Positions 26,847 to 35,477 of a stretch of 64,000 bases of DNA are shown one piece after another. Made by a program: the position numbers and the translations under genes. The stretch's first letter is position 1. Every line of letters starts with the position of its first letter. The stretch comes from an uncultured Ulvibacter sp. (GTDB taxonomy: Bacteria; Bacteroidota; Bacteroidia; Flavobacteriales; Flavobacteriaceae), in NCBI GenBank assembly GCA_913063405.1, contig CAJXZB010000006.1:62001-126000 (forward strand). The letters are read 5' to 3'. Under the pieces are notes generated by a model, which saw only the letters and a list, made by a program, of their open reading frames with translations, made no database searches and had not been told where the DNA came from.

Positions 26847-27740
26847 TTGCCTATTACCCAATCACATGTTGCGCAACAATCATTCTTAAAGAGTTTTACT
26901 GAAATAACTAAGATACGCTTATCTGTAAGTGTTGTTTTTTCTTCGGTTGCTGGGTACCTTTTAGGCGCTGACAGTGTAGATTTCTTCATGCTTTTTTTAT
27001 TGTGTGTTGGAGGTTATAGCATGGTAGGAGCGTCAAATGTTTACAATCAAATTATTGAGCGCGACCTGGATGTTTTAATGGACAGGACTAAAGACAGGCC
27101 AATTCCATCAGGGCGGATGAGCGTGCGAACCGCATTTGTAATTGCGAGCGTCCTTACTGTTATTGGAATTGTTGTTTTGTATATTATCAACCCTCAAACG
27201 GCTATGTTTGGAGCGATTTGCATATTTATGTATGTGAGTTTATATACACCAATGAAAACTAAAACACCGCTTTCGGTGTTTGTTGGCGCATTTCCTGGAG
27301 CTATTCCCTTTATGCTGGGATGGGTGGCTGCTACTAACGACTTTGGAATTGAGCCAGGGACTTTATTTATGATTCAGTTTTTTTGGCAGTTTCCACACTT
27401 TTGGGCTATCGGTTGGTTTCTATACGATGATTATAAAAAGGGAGGCTTTTTCATGTTGCCAAACGGCAAGCGTGATAAAGGTACCGCAATCCAGGTTGTA
27501 TTATATACTATTTGGACTGTATTAACCTCCATGATTCCGATATTTGGAGTTACAGGAAAATTATATCTCACACCAATTTCTGGAGCCATAATTGGGATTT
27601 TAGGTATTGGCTTAATTTACTATGCTCTTAAATTATACAAAGAACAAACCGCAAAAGCGGCGAAACAACTTATGCTGGCAAGCGTAAGTTATATTACTCT
27701 CCTGCAGATTATTTATGTGCTGGATAAATTTATACGATAA
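26847..27740 (+). CDS. ctaB: Protoheme IX farnesyltransferase (heme O synthase)
   Basis: UbiA-family membrane prenyltransferase that adds a farnesyl chain to heme B, giving heme O, the precursor of heme A for the cytochrome oxidase. The 297-residue protein has about nine helices and the first Asp-rich prenyl-diphosphate site NQIIERDLDVLMDRT, followed by RPIPSGRM. The start is TTG at 26847; the N-terminus up to the first helix (TEITKIRLSVSVVFSS) is as expected and no ATG lies nearby. The stop overlaps the next ATG by one base, so it is cotranscribed with the subunit III gene. Confidence 0.95.
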   Translation: MPITQSHVAQQSFLKSFTEITKIRLSVSVVFSSVAGYLLGADSVDFFMLFLLCVGGYSMVGASNVYNQIIERDLDVLMDRTKDRPIPSGRMSVRTAFVIASVLTVIGIVVLYIINPQTAMFGAICIFMYVSLYTPMKTKTPLSVFVGAFPGAIPFMLGWVAATNDFGIEPGTLFMIQFFWQFPHFWAIGWFLYDDYKKGGFFMLPNGKRDKGTAIQVVLYTIWTVLTSMIPIFGVTGKLYLTPISGAIIGILGIGLIYYALKLYKEQTAKAAKQLMLASVSYITLLQIIYVLDKFIR

Positions 27741-28321
27741 TGGATTATACTCAAGGTACAGAAGAAGAAAAGATATATCGGGCAAAAAAGAACATGTTGT
27801 GGTTTGGTATTATAAGCCTCACTATGAGTTTTGCAGGACTTACTAGTGCCTATGTAATTAGTAAAGAGCGAAAGGACTGGTTGACAGATTTCGAAATTCC
27901 ACAGGCATTTTACCTCAGTTTGGGGGTAATCATATTGAGTAGTATTACTTTTCATTTTGCTAAAGATTTGATTCAGAAGAATGATGACAGCAAAGGAATG
28001 TGGCTTCTTATTACTACGTTAATTTTAGGAATTGCATTTGTATATCTTCAGTTTAGAGGATTTTCGGAAATCATTGCTAAGGGTTATTTTTTTACTGGAA
28101 GTGAGAGTAGTATTACTACCTCTTTTATTTATCTGGTTGTGTTGATGCACTTGGCGCATATTTCAGTGGCCTTGATTACCGTACTGGTAGTAATTTATAA
28201 TCATTATAAACAAAAGTATAAAAAGGGTAAAACCCTTGGGATAGAATTGGCTGTAACCTTTTGGCACTTCGTGGATATCCTCTGGATTTATCTGTTTTTG
28301 TTTTTATATTTTGTGCGGTAA
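27740..28321 (+). CDS. Cytochrome oxidase subunit III family protein (short form)
   Basis: Five-helix membrane protein (193 residues) of the heme-copper oxidase subunit III family, which stabilises subunit I and influences proton uptake. Helices start at about residues 21, 55, 84, 124 and 169; the conserved HLAHI and the end WHFVDILWIYLF are visible. Starts at an ATG overlapping the ctaB stop. A second, longer subunit III gene follows after 134 nt with its own promoter. Which of the two is the genuine subunit of the CoxAB enzyme is not decided by sequence. Confidence 0.88.
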   Translation: MDYTQGTEEEKIYRAKKNMLWFGIISLTMSFAGLTSAYVISKERKDWLTDFEIPQAFYLSLGVIILSSITFHFAKDLIQKNDDSKGMWLLITTLILGIAFVYLQFRGFSEIIAKGYFFTGSESSITTSFIYLVVLMHLAHISVALITVLVVIYNHYKQKYKKGKTLGIELAVTFWHFVDILWIYLFLFLYFVR

Positions 28322-28397
28322 TTTATTGTTTTTAAAGGACTCACATAGTGTCACGGAAGCAGATTTTGATTGGATTTAGAGAATTTAATCAATGATG

Positions 28398-28428
28398 TTT
28401 CGTGAGATAAAAAATATACGTATTTTTG
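28398..28428 (+). promoter_or_regulatory. Promoter before long subunit III gene
   Basis: TTTCG (28398-28402), 18-nt spacer, TATTTTTG (28421-28428). The ATG at 28456 follows after 27 nt. Confidence 0.6.
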
Positions 28429-28455
28429 AACCCTATTTAAAACCAAATTCTTTGT

Positions 28456-29439
28456 ATGGAAGCTACTGTTGCTAAAACAGGTACCGAAGGAAAAACCTGG
28501 GGTGGTGGAAACCAGCCATTAAGAGCCAGTTATGGTAAAATGATGATGTGGTTTTTCATTGTTTCAGATGCCTTAACCTTTTCCGGATTCCTTGCCTCTT
28601 ACGGCTTTTCTAGATTCAAATTTGTAGATGCTTGGCCAATTGCAGATCAAGTATTTACCCACTTTCCGTTTTTACATGGTGTAGATGCTCCTATGTATTA
28701 TGTGGCGTTTATGACCTTTGTCCTTATTTTTTCCTCTGTAACGATGGTACTGGCGGTAGACGCTGGACATCATATGCAGAAGAAGAAGGTAATCTTGTAT
28801 ATGTTCCTAACTATTATTGGAGGAGCGATTTTCGTTGGATCTCAAGCTTGGGAATGGAACACCTTTATAAAAGGTGATTACGGTGCCGTTGAAACTAAGG
28901 GGGGGAAAATCCTTCAGTTCTTAGATACAGATGGTAAGCGGGTTGCAATTAGAGACTTCGCAGTTACACTGCCAACAGAAAGAGCAACACATGAAGATAA
29001 GAATGGTCTTTGGTTTCAATCTGAACCTGAAACACAAACTTCATTTAGTTATGAAGAAGTAAAAGCTGGATTCTTAGCGAAAGATAATCTATTGGTACGT
29101 GTTCAATACAAAGATGAGAATGGAGAACATATTGTGCTTTCACGTGATGCATCTATTGCAAAAATAAAGAATGATGGGAAGTTGGTTGTTGAAGGCGCAA
29201 ACCTAAGGCACAATGAATATGGAACTCCATTATTCGCAGATTTCTTTTTCTTCATTACTGGATTCCACGGATTCCACGTATTTTCAGGAGTACTAATTAA
29301 TATTATCATCTTTTTTAATGTGGTAATAGGAACCTATGAGAAACGAGGGAGTTATGAAATGGTTGAGAAAGTTGGATTGTACTGGCACTTTGTAGATTTA
29401 GTTTGGGTATTTGTATTTACCTTCTTTTATCTTGTTTAA
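28456..29439 (+). CDS. coxC: Cytochrome c oxidase subunit III with large soluble insertion
   Basis: A 327-residue subunit III. Helices at about 28-50, 80-101 and 112-132 are followed by an approximately 118-residue hydrophilic segment (140-258), then two more helices and the ending WHFVDLVWVFVFTFFY. The WGGGNQPL N-terminal motif and paired helices are typical of Bacteroidota subunit III. The insertion is predicted to be outside the membrane and begins just after helix 3 (WEWNTFIKG). It is the second subunit III gene in a row and is followed 19 nt later by subunit IV, consistent with being the main oxidase subunit. Confidence 0.93.
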   Translation: MEATVAKTGTEGKTWGGGNQPLRASYGKMMMWFFIVSDALTFSGFLASYGFSRFKFVDAWPIADQVFTHFPFLHGVDAPMYYVAFMTFVLIFSSVTMVLAVDAGHHMQKKKVILYMFLTIIGGAIFVGSQAWEWNTFIKGDYGAVETKGGKILQFLDTDGKRVAIRDFAVTLPTERATHEDKNGLWFQSEPETQTSFSYEEVKAGFLAKDNLLVRVQYKDENGEHIVLSRDASIAKIKNDGKLVVEGANLRHNEYGTPLFADFFFFITGFHGFHVFSGVLINIIIFFNVVIGTYEKRGSYEMVEKVGLYWHFVDLVWVFVFTFFYLV

Positions 29440-29458
29440 GCAGCATAAAAATTAAGAA

Positions 29459-29842
29459 ATGGCACACGAGCATAAATTAGAAATCTTTAGAGGACTTGTA
29501 AAGTTCAAGTCGAATATTACGAAGATTTGGGGAATCTTCTTATTCCTATCGATTGTTACAATTATAGAGGTTGCATTTGGTATTGTTAAACCAGCGTTTT
29601 TAACCGAGAATACCTTTTTAGCAATGAAATTGCTAAACTGGATTTTCATTATTTTAACCTTAGTTAAAGCATATTATATTACTTGGGACTTCATGCACAT
29701 GCGCGACGAAACAAAAGGATTGAGACGCTCGGTTGTATGGACGGCGATCTTCCTTATCTGTTACCTAGTATTGATTCTGTTAATTGAAGGAGATTATATA
29801 TACGAAGTATATAAAAGCGGCTTTGTGAAGTTCGACTTCTAG
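29459..29842 (+). CDS. coxD: Cytochrome c oxidase subunit IV family protein
   Basis: Small membrane subunit (127 residues) with three hydrophobic segments, a His-rich start (MAHEHKLEIF) and the DFMHMRDE motif characteristic of the Bacteroidota subunit IV family. Lies 19 nt after coxC and before a terminator, completing the structural part of the oxidase locus. Confidence 0.88.
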   Translation: MAHEHKLEIFRGLVKFKSNITKIWGIFLFLSIVTIIEVAFGIVKPAFLTENTFLAMKLLNWIFIILTLVKAYYITWDFMHMRDETKGLRRSVVWTAIFLICYLVLILLIEGDYIYEVYKSGFVKFDF

Positions 29843-29860
29843 TGTAAAAGAAACATTATT

Positions 29861-29887
29861 AAAGGCTCCTTTACGGAGCTTTTTTTA
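29861..29887 (+). terminator. Rho-independent terminator after coxD
   Basis: GCTCC (29865-29869) / GGAGC (29875-29879), extended by A-T pairs and followed by seven Ts. Confidence 0.8.
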
Positions 29888-29910
29888 TACCAAAAATTAA
29901 CCTTTAAAGG

Positions 29911-29941
29911 TTGCTCAACCTTCTTTTAGCACGTATTTTTG
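29911..29941 (+). promoter_or_regulatory. Promoter of the Sco/assembly operon
   Basis: TTG (29911-29913), 20-nt spacer, TATTTTTG (29934-29941). The downstream ATG is at 29962, so an upstream TTG reading-frame start at 29911 is promoter sequence, not coding. Confidence 0.75.
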
Positions 29942-29961
29942 TAAAAGTTTTAGCTATCATA

Positions 29962-30606
29962 ATGAAAAAATTTGTAGTTCTTGGCATCCTATTTATCTTA
30001 CCCATAACGATCTATATCTTTTTTGCTTCTGGGAAGGATAATTTTGCAAAGCTACCAGTTCTAACCGAATCTGTTTCCGAACTTTCGGGTTTTAAAACCA
30101 TAGAAGGTGCCTCGGTAGAACTTAAGGGTCATATTACCGTTTTGGGTTTCTTTGGAAGTAACATTGAAGAAACTAAGGGAAATGCGTTTAACCTTGCTCA
30201 TAAGATCTACAAAAAAAATCACGGCTTTCAGGATTTTCAGTTAGTTATTCTTCTTCCTGAAGGCGCTCAAAATCAGGCAATAAAATTAAAGTCAAAATTG
30301 AGTGAAATAGCCGATACGAAAAATTGGAAGTTCGTTTTTGGTCCTTCCGAAGCTATAGAAAATGTGTTCAGCTCCTTGAAGTCTAATTATACCCTTAACT
30401 CGAACTATGCAACTCCTTATGTTTTTATAATCGATAAGGACGGAAATCTTCGAGGAAGGGATGATGACGAAGATCAAGGAACACTTTATGGTTTTAAATC
30501 ATCTGATGTGGCCGAGATCAATAACAAAATGAGCGATGATATTAAAGTAGTGCTAGCAGAGTATCGTTTGGCGCTAAAGAAGTATAAAGCTAAAAGGGAA
30601 ATATAA
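29962..30606 (+). CDS. Sco-like thioredoxin-fold protein lacking all cysteines
   Basis: A 214-residue membrane-anchored protein (helix about 4-22). After the anchor it has a thioredoxin-like layout: ELKGHITVLGFFGSN at the place where Sco proteins have the CxxxC loop, and a later TPYVFIIDKDGNLRGR strand as in Sco. There is not a single cysteine in the protein, so it cannot bind copper in the SCO manner or do thiol exchange. It directly precedes a canonical SCO gene (3 nt gap). A structural or regulatory role beside SCO is inferred; no known function can be named. ATG at 29962 chosen because the promoter covers any earlier start. Confidence 0.75.
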   Translation: MKKFVVLGILFILPITIYIFFASGKDNFAKLPVLTESVSELSGFKTIEGASVELKGHITVLGFFGSNIEETKGNAFNLAHKIYKKNHGFQDFQLVILLPEGAQNQAIKLKSKLSEIADTKNWKFVFGPSEAIENVFSSLKSNYTLNSNYATPYVFIIDKDGNLRGRDDDEDQGTLYGFKSSDVAEINNKMSDDIKVVLAEYRLALKKYKAKREI

Positions 30607-30609
30607 AAA

Positions 30610-31305
30610 ATGAAAAAGAACTCTTATATTGGGCTTTCGGCAATTATTCTAATCTTCGGAATTATTTTCGTTCCAAAAATTGTAGATCGTATAGCCAAAG
30701 GAACTATTGTTCAGAATGATAGGATGAGCAACATAGAACAGAATTATGGAACTGATCCTATTAGTCGTGAGGGGGAGATGACAACCATAAGCAAGGTACC
30801 TTCGTTTCAATTTGTAAATCAGAATAACGACACGATTACCAATCGATATTATGTAGGTAAAGTATATGTAGTAGAATTCTTCTTTTCGACCTGTCCTAGT
30901 ATTTGTCCTATTATGAATACTAATATGTTGAAGGTGCAGGAAGTTTTTAAGGACAATGATGATTTCGGAATTGCTTCTTTTTCGATCGACCCTGAATACG
31001 ATACACCGGCTGTCTTAAAAGCATATGCGGATTCGTATGATGCAAATCATCCACACTGGAATTTCTTAACTGGGGACAAAACCGATATTTTTAAACTTTC
31101 CAACGAAGGTTTTAAATTATATGCTGCGTCAAGCGAGGAAGCGGAGGGTGGTTTTGAACACTCTGGTTTGTTTGCTGTTATAGATCAAGAGGGAAATGTA
31201 AGGTCTAGGATAGATGAAAATGGAAACCCAGTCATATATTATAATGGACTTGAGGACAAGGGGGTGGACATGCTTATTGAGGATATTAAAAAATTATTGA
31301 AGTAA
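30610..31305 (+). CDS. SCO family copper chaperone (Sco1/SenC/PrrC)
   Basis: Membrane-anchored copper-binding thioredoxin-fold protein (231 residues) that helps assemble the CuA site of CoxB. N-terminal helix about 7-23; copper ligands C95 and C99 (STCPSICP) and H184 (GFEHSG). All three are present, so it should be functional. It follows the cysteine-free paralogue by 3 nt and its stop overlaps the next ATG by one base. Presumed target is the CuA centre encoded at 957-2018. Confidence 0.93.
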   Translation: MKKNSYIGLSAIILIFGIIFVPKIVDRIAKGTIVQNDRMSNIEQNYGTDPISREGEMTTISKVPSFQFVNQNNDTITNRYYVGKVYVVEFFFSTCPSICPIMNTNMLKVQEVFKDNDDFGIASFSIDPEYDTPAVLKAYADSYDANHPHWNFLTGDKTDIFKLSNEGFKLYAASSEEAEGGFEHSGLFAVIDQEGNVRSRIDENGNPVIYYNGLEDKGVDMLIEDIKKLLK

Positions 31306-31835
31306 TGTTGATGGAGGTTTCAGATAGCTCAAAAAAATACAATATTTGGATATGGATATTATCTATAGCTGTACCAGTTTTGGTAGCGGCTTTGTTTAGT
31401 GTTCGGATTCCAGGAGTAGAAAGGTTGGACTTTTTACCTCCTATTTATGCCATGATTAACGGTCTCACTGCTATCTTATTAATAGTAGCGGTTTTTCAGA
31501 TAAAAAAAGGAAATAGGAAGCTTCATGAGCGATTGATGAAAACATGTATAGTTCTTTCGGTCTTATTTCTAGGAATGTACGTTACCTATCATATGACGTC
31601 TGACTCTACTTCCTATGGAGGGGAAGGTGCCTTACGATATGTGTATTTCTTTATTTTAATTACACATATTATTTTGTCTATAGTAGTTATACCCTTTGTA
31701 TTGATTACATATGTTAGAGCCATTTCAGGGAATTTTGATAAACATAAAAAGATAGCAAGATTTACGTTTCCGCTATGGTTGTATGTCGCTGTAACAGGAG
31801 TGATTGTATATCTTATGATTTCACCATACTATTAA
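31305..31835 (+). CDS. DUF420 / CtaM-like membrane protein
   Basis: A 176-residue protein with five hydrophobic segments and the DUF420 pattern, including histidines in helix regions (YVTYHMTSD, ITHIILS). In Staphylococcus aureus the DUF420 protein CtaM is required for a functional aa3-type oxidase (established knowledge); location in this cluster suggests the same here. A second ATG six bases downstream is an alternative start. Translationally coupled to the SCO gene. Confidence 0.88.
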   Translation: MLMEVSDSSKKYNIWIWILSIAVPVLVAALFSVRIPGVERLDFLPPIYAMINGLTAILLIVAVFQIKKGNRKLHERLMKTCIVLSVLFLGMYVTYHMTSDSTSYGGEGALRYVYFFILITHIILSIVVIPFVLITYVRAISGNFDKHKKIARFTFPLWLYVAVTGVIVYLMISPYY

Positions 31836-31880
31836 AAGTTTTTCTTTTTCTTCTTCGGAAGAGTACGAATTCAAGCTAAA

Positions 31881-32108
31881 ATGAAAACGAAAATTCTATT
31901 TACTTTCATATTATTACTGGCTATTCTTCCAGCTGATGCTCAGTGCGCGATGTGCAGAGCTGTCATTGAAAGTGAGGAAAGCGGGGAAGTGGCCAAGGGT
32001 ATAAACAATGGAATTATGTATCTAATGATTTTTCCTTATTTACTTGTGGGGGGCATTGGATATATCATATACCGAAGCCGTAAAAATGCAAGAACTTCAC
32101 AAAATTAA
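31881..32108 (+). CDS. Tiny exported membrane protein with CxxC (CAMC)
   Basis: A 75-residue protein with a signal peptide (about 1-20, ...LPADAQ), then CAMCRAVIES right at the mature N-terminus, one transmembrane helix (about 45-64) and a short basic tail. So the CxxC would face the periplasm next to the membrane. No family with known function is recognised. Position directly behind Sco and DUF420 suggests a role in copper delivery or thiol exchange during oxidase assembly (inference). Confidence 0.78.
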   Translation: MKTKILFTFILLLAILPADAQCAMCRAVIESEESGEVAKGINNGIMYLMIFPYLLVGGIGYIIYRSRKNARTSQN

Positions 32109-32243
32109 CGCTTAGCTTGTAACAATAATTTCAAAAAGGAGTCTTATACACAAGACTTCTGCTAACCACCAAATGCAAGTCTTAACATGAATTTCACAGA
32201 TAACAGAATTAGATTTCTGTAATTTAAAGTATAAAAGCTTACT
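32109..32243. other. Intergenic region with two small hairpins
   Basis: Between the oxidase-assembly genes and the efflux operon. Two inverted repeats are visible: AGTCTT / AAGACT around 32141-32158 and ACAGAA / TTCTGT around 32203-32220. The second lies just before the ABC gene. No convincing TAnnTTTG box was found. Confidence 0.4.
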
Positions 32244-32945
32244 ATGATTGAGATAAAAGACTTGCACAAATCTTACCAAATGGGATCTAATTCCCTTCAC
32301 GTTCTTAAAGGAATTAATTTTACCGTGGGAGAAGGTGAACTTGTTGCAATTATGGGCTCCTCAGGTTCTGGAAAATCCACCTTACTTAATATTTTGGGAA
32401 TGTTGGATGAGCTTGATGACGGAGAATACAACCTAGATGATGTTCCAATTCGAGGTTTGAATGAAACAAAGGCGGCGAAATATAGAAATAAGTTTTTAGG
32501 TTTTGTTTTTCAGTCGTTTAATCTAATTAATTATAAATCAGCTTTAGAAAACGTTGCATTGCCACTTTATTACCAGAAAAGAAAAAGAAAAGAGCGACAA
32601 GAAAAGGCCATGGAGTATTTGGAAAAAGTTGGATTGGCAGAATGGGCTACTCATTTACCAAGTGAGTTATCTGGTGGGCAAAAACAACGTGTTGCTATTG
32701 CCAGGGCTTTGGCTGCAGAACCAAAAGTATTGCTGGCAGATGAGCCTACAGGAGCTCTAGACTCTAAGACATCTTATGAAGTAATGGAGCTTATTCAAGG
32801 AATTAATGATGAAGGGAAGACGATTTTAGTGGTTACTCACGAAGAAGATATTGCACATATGTGTAAACGCATCGTACATCTTAAGGATGGTATAATCGTA
32901 GAAGACAAGAAAATTGAACAAGTAAGAGCGTCAAAATATGTTTGA
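32244..32945 (+). CDS. ABC transporter ATP-binding protein (MacB/LolD type)
   Basis: ATPase (233 residues) energising the two following permeases. Walker A GSSGSGKST at residues 38-46, signature LSGGQKQRVAIARAL, Walker B VLLADEPTGALDS and a switch His in VVTHEE. It overlaps the first permease by 8 nt. Part of a MacAB-TolC-type export system with two permeases, two adaptors and a TolC. Confidence 0.95.
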   Translation: MIEIKDLHKSYQMGSNSLHVLKGINFTVGEGELVAIMGSSGSGKSTLLNILGMLDELDDGEYNLDDVPIRGLNETKAAKYRNKFLGFVFQSFNLINYKSALENVALPLYYQKRKRKERQEKAMEYLEKVGLAEWATHLPSELSGGQKQRVAIARALAAEPKVLLADEPTGALDSKTSYEVMELIQGINDEGKTILVVTHEEDIAHMCKRIVHLKDGIIVEDKKIEQVRASKYV

Positions 32946-34167
32946 TAAGGACAGATGGAGCGAAATATTCCAAGCTATTGGAAAAAACAAATTAAGAACT
33001 GTTCTTTCTGGTTTTACAGTGGCACTGGGGATCCTAATTTTCACGGTGTTACTTGGCATGGGAAATGGGCTCCATAACAGCTTTTTAACCAGCTTTGTGG
33101 ATGACGCTCAAAATATCATTTTCGTACGTATGGGGAGAACTTCAAAAGCGTATAAAGGGTTTCAGGAAGGCAGACAGATCCAACTCAAGAATGAGGATAT
33201 GGGTTTTATAAAAGACAACAATATAGGGAAGGTAGAACATTTAACCCCGAGAGTCTATTTAAATGGAAATGCCAAATATGGAAAGGAGTCAGGGAGTTAT
33301 ACTATACGATCTGTGAACCAAGACCATCAATATTTGGAAAAGACTATTATGATGAAAGGGCGATATCTAAACGAAGCAGATGTTAGTGAGAGAACTAAAA
33401 ACATTGTTATAGGTCGTTTAGTAGAAAAGGATCTTTTTAAGCGAGAAGATGCGTTAGAAAAGTACCTTGAAATGGACGGTATTGCCTATAAAATTGTTGG
33501 TGTTTATCAAGATAGTGGAGGTGACAATGAGGAACGTATGATTTATTTATCATATACAACCGCCCAGCTTTTATTTGGAAATAACGACCATTTGGATCAG
33601 ATAAATTTATCCTACAATATGTCTATGTCTACCGAAGACGCCATTGCGTTTTCTGAAAAAATAGAAAATGATTTTAAGCAAAAATTTAATGTAGCTCCAG
33701 ATGATCAAAGTGCGGTAAGGGTGAGAAGTTTTGCCGAAGAGATTAAGGAAACAATGATTATTCTTGGAGGGATTAATTTCTTCGTATTCTTTATTGGAAT
33801 TGGAACTTTGATTTCGGGTGTGATTGGTATTGGAAATATTATGACGTTTGCTGTTAAGGAACGTACCAAAGAACTTGGAATTAGAAAGGCATTAGGTGCG
33901 AGTCCTAAATCGATCGTAGCGATGATACTGCAAGAAGCAATTCTTATTACCGTTGTGGCTGGTTACTTAGGCTTGGTGGTTGGCATTGTTTCATTGAAAT
34001 TAATAGGGAATGGCCTTGAGGACTTTTTTATTCTTAATCCCTATGTTGATACAGGAATTATTGTAATGGCTACGATGTGTCTTATTATAGCAGGTTTGGT
34101 TGCTGGATACATTCCTGCTAGAAGAGCGGCTAGAATAAAACCCATTATTGCCTTGAACGATGAATAA
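32938..34167 (+). CDS. MacB-type ABC permease 1
   Basis: Membrane subunit (409 residues) with the MacB layout: one N-terminal helix (about 21-42), a large periplasmic domain (about 45-265) and three C-terminal helices with the FtsX-type motif VKERTKELGIRKALGASP. Unlike E. coli MacB there is no fused ATPase; that is the preceding gene. Ends ARRAARIKPIIALNDE, a typical FtsX-family end. Substrate unknown. Confidence 0.93.
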   Translation: MFDKDRWSEIFQAIGKNKLRTVLSGFTVALGILIFTVLLGMGNGLHNSFLTSFVDDAQNIIFVRMGRTSKAYKGFQEGRQIQLKNEDMGFIKDNNIGKVEHLTPRVYLNGNAKYGKESGSYTIRSVNQDHQYLEKTIMMKGRYLNEADVSERTKNIVIGRLVEKDLFKREDALEKYLEMDGIAYKIVGVYQDSGGDNEERMIYLSYTTAQLLFGNNDHLDQINLSYNMSMSTEDAIAFSEKIENDFKQKFNVAPDDQSAVRVRSFAEEIKETMIILGGINFFVFFIGIGTLISGVIGIGNIMTFAVKERTKELGIRKALGASPKSIVAMILQEAILITVVAGYLGLVVGIVSLKLIGNGLEDFFILNPYVDTGIIVMATMCLIIAGLVAGYIPARRAARIKPIIALNDE

Positions 34168-34177
34168 TATATAACCT

Positions 34178-35443
34178 ATGAGATTTATATTTGATAGAGA
34201 TACCTGGCAAGAAATTTATGGAAGCATCCGTAAAAATAAACTCCGAACCGTAATCACGGTATTAGGAGTGTTTTGGGGTGTCTTCGTGTTTATGATCTTA
34301 TTGGGAGCGGCAAAAGGTTTGGATAATGGTTTTAAAAGTCAATTCAACGATTTTGCGACCAACACTTTGTTTCTTTGGGGGCAACAAACAAGTATTCCTA
34401 ATGGAGGTTTCGAAAGAGGACGAAGAATGCAACTTACTCTGGAAGATGTTGATGTTTTGAAATCTCAAATTAGTGATATTGAATTTATTGCTCCTCGAAA
34501 TGTAACCGGTCAATGGGGGAGCCCTCCAGGACAATTTGTAAGGGGCTCTAAATCTGGGGCCTTCAAGGTTTTTGGAGATTATCCTACAATTGATAAAGTG
34601 TCCAAAAAGAAAATTTTTGATGGAGGACGATTTATCAATGATGAAGACATAAAGTACGAAAGGAAAGTATGTGTGATTGGAGAAGACATTTACAAGCAAT
34701 TTTATGATAAGGATGAAGAGGCGGTTGGAGATTTTGTGAGAATCAATGGGATTTACTTTAAAGTGATTGGTGTTTATAAACCTACTACTGGAATGGGGTT
34801 CGAGGGTGATGACTCTATCTTTTTACCATTTACCACTTTCCAAACGATATTCAATCAAGGGAATAGAATTTCATGGATGGTAATCACGGCATTTCCAGAT
34901 AAGGATATTGTAGCTACTGAAGAAAAAATAAAAGCATCACTTAAAAGAAGGCATAATGTCCATCCCGATGACACTCAGGCATTTGGGAGTTTTAATTTGG
35001 GAGAGGAATTCGCGAAAATCAATGGGTTTCTTAGTGGATTAAAACTTATAGGGTATATCGTAGGATTGGCAACCCTTATCGCCGGTGTTATTGCCATTGG
35101 AAATATCCTCCTAATAACTGTAAAAGAACGGACGAAAGAAATTGGAGTGAGAAGAGCATTAGGAGCTACACCTCGCGAAGTAAGAGGTCAGATTATGCTG
35201 GAGTCGGTATTGCTTACTGCTGTTTCAGGAGTAAGTGGTTTTATCGCCGGTACTTTGGTGCTCTGGGCTGTTAATATGGCTATTCAAGGGAATGATGATA
35301 TCCCAATTGTTAATCCCACTGTAGACATATTCGCGGTGGTAGGAGCCATCACATCAATTGTAATTTTAGGAACTTTAATAGGCCTTATACCAGCCCAAAA
35401 GGCAGTGAGTGTAAAACCTATTGACGCTCTTAGAGAAGAATAA
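34178..35443 (+). CDS. MacB-type ABC permease 2
   Basis: A 421-residue paralogue of the preceding permease with the same four-helix layout and the motif VKERTKEIGVRRALGATP. Ends QKAVSVKPIDALREE. The pair probably forms a heterodimeric channel with one ATPase type. Gap to permease 1 is 10 nt. Confidence 0.93.
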   Translation: MRFIFDRDTWQEIYGSIRKNKLRTVITVLGVFWGVFVFMILLGAAKGLDNGFKSQFNDFATNTLFLWGQQTSIPNGGFERGRRMQLTLEDVDVLKSQISDIEFIAPRNVTGQWGSPPGQFVRGSKSGAFKVFGDYPTIDKVSKKKIFDGGRFINDEDIKYERKVCVIGEDIYKQFYDKDEEAVGDFVRINGIYFKVIGVYKPTTGMGFEGDDSIFLPFTTFQTIFNQGNRISWMVITAFPDKDIVATEEKIKASLKRRHNVHPDDTQAFGSFNLGEEFAKINGFLSGLKLIGYIVGLATLIAGVIAIGNILLITVKERTKEIGVRRALGATPREVRGQIMLESVLLTAVSGVSGFIAGTLVLWAVNMAIQGNDDIPIVNPTVDIFAVVGAITSIVILGTLIGLIPAQKAVSVKPIDALREE

Positions 35444-35477
35444 AAATAAATTACCAACATATAACTATACCTTACTA

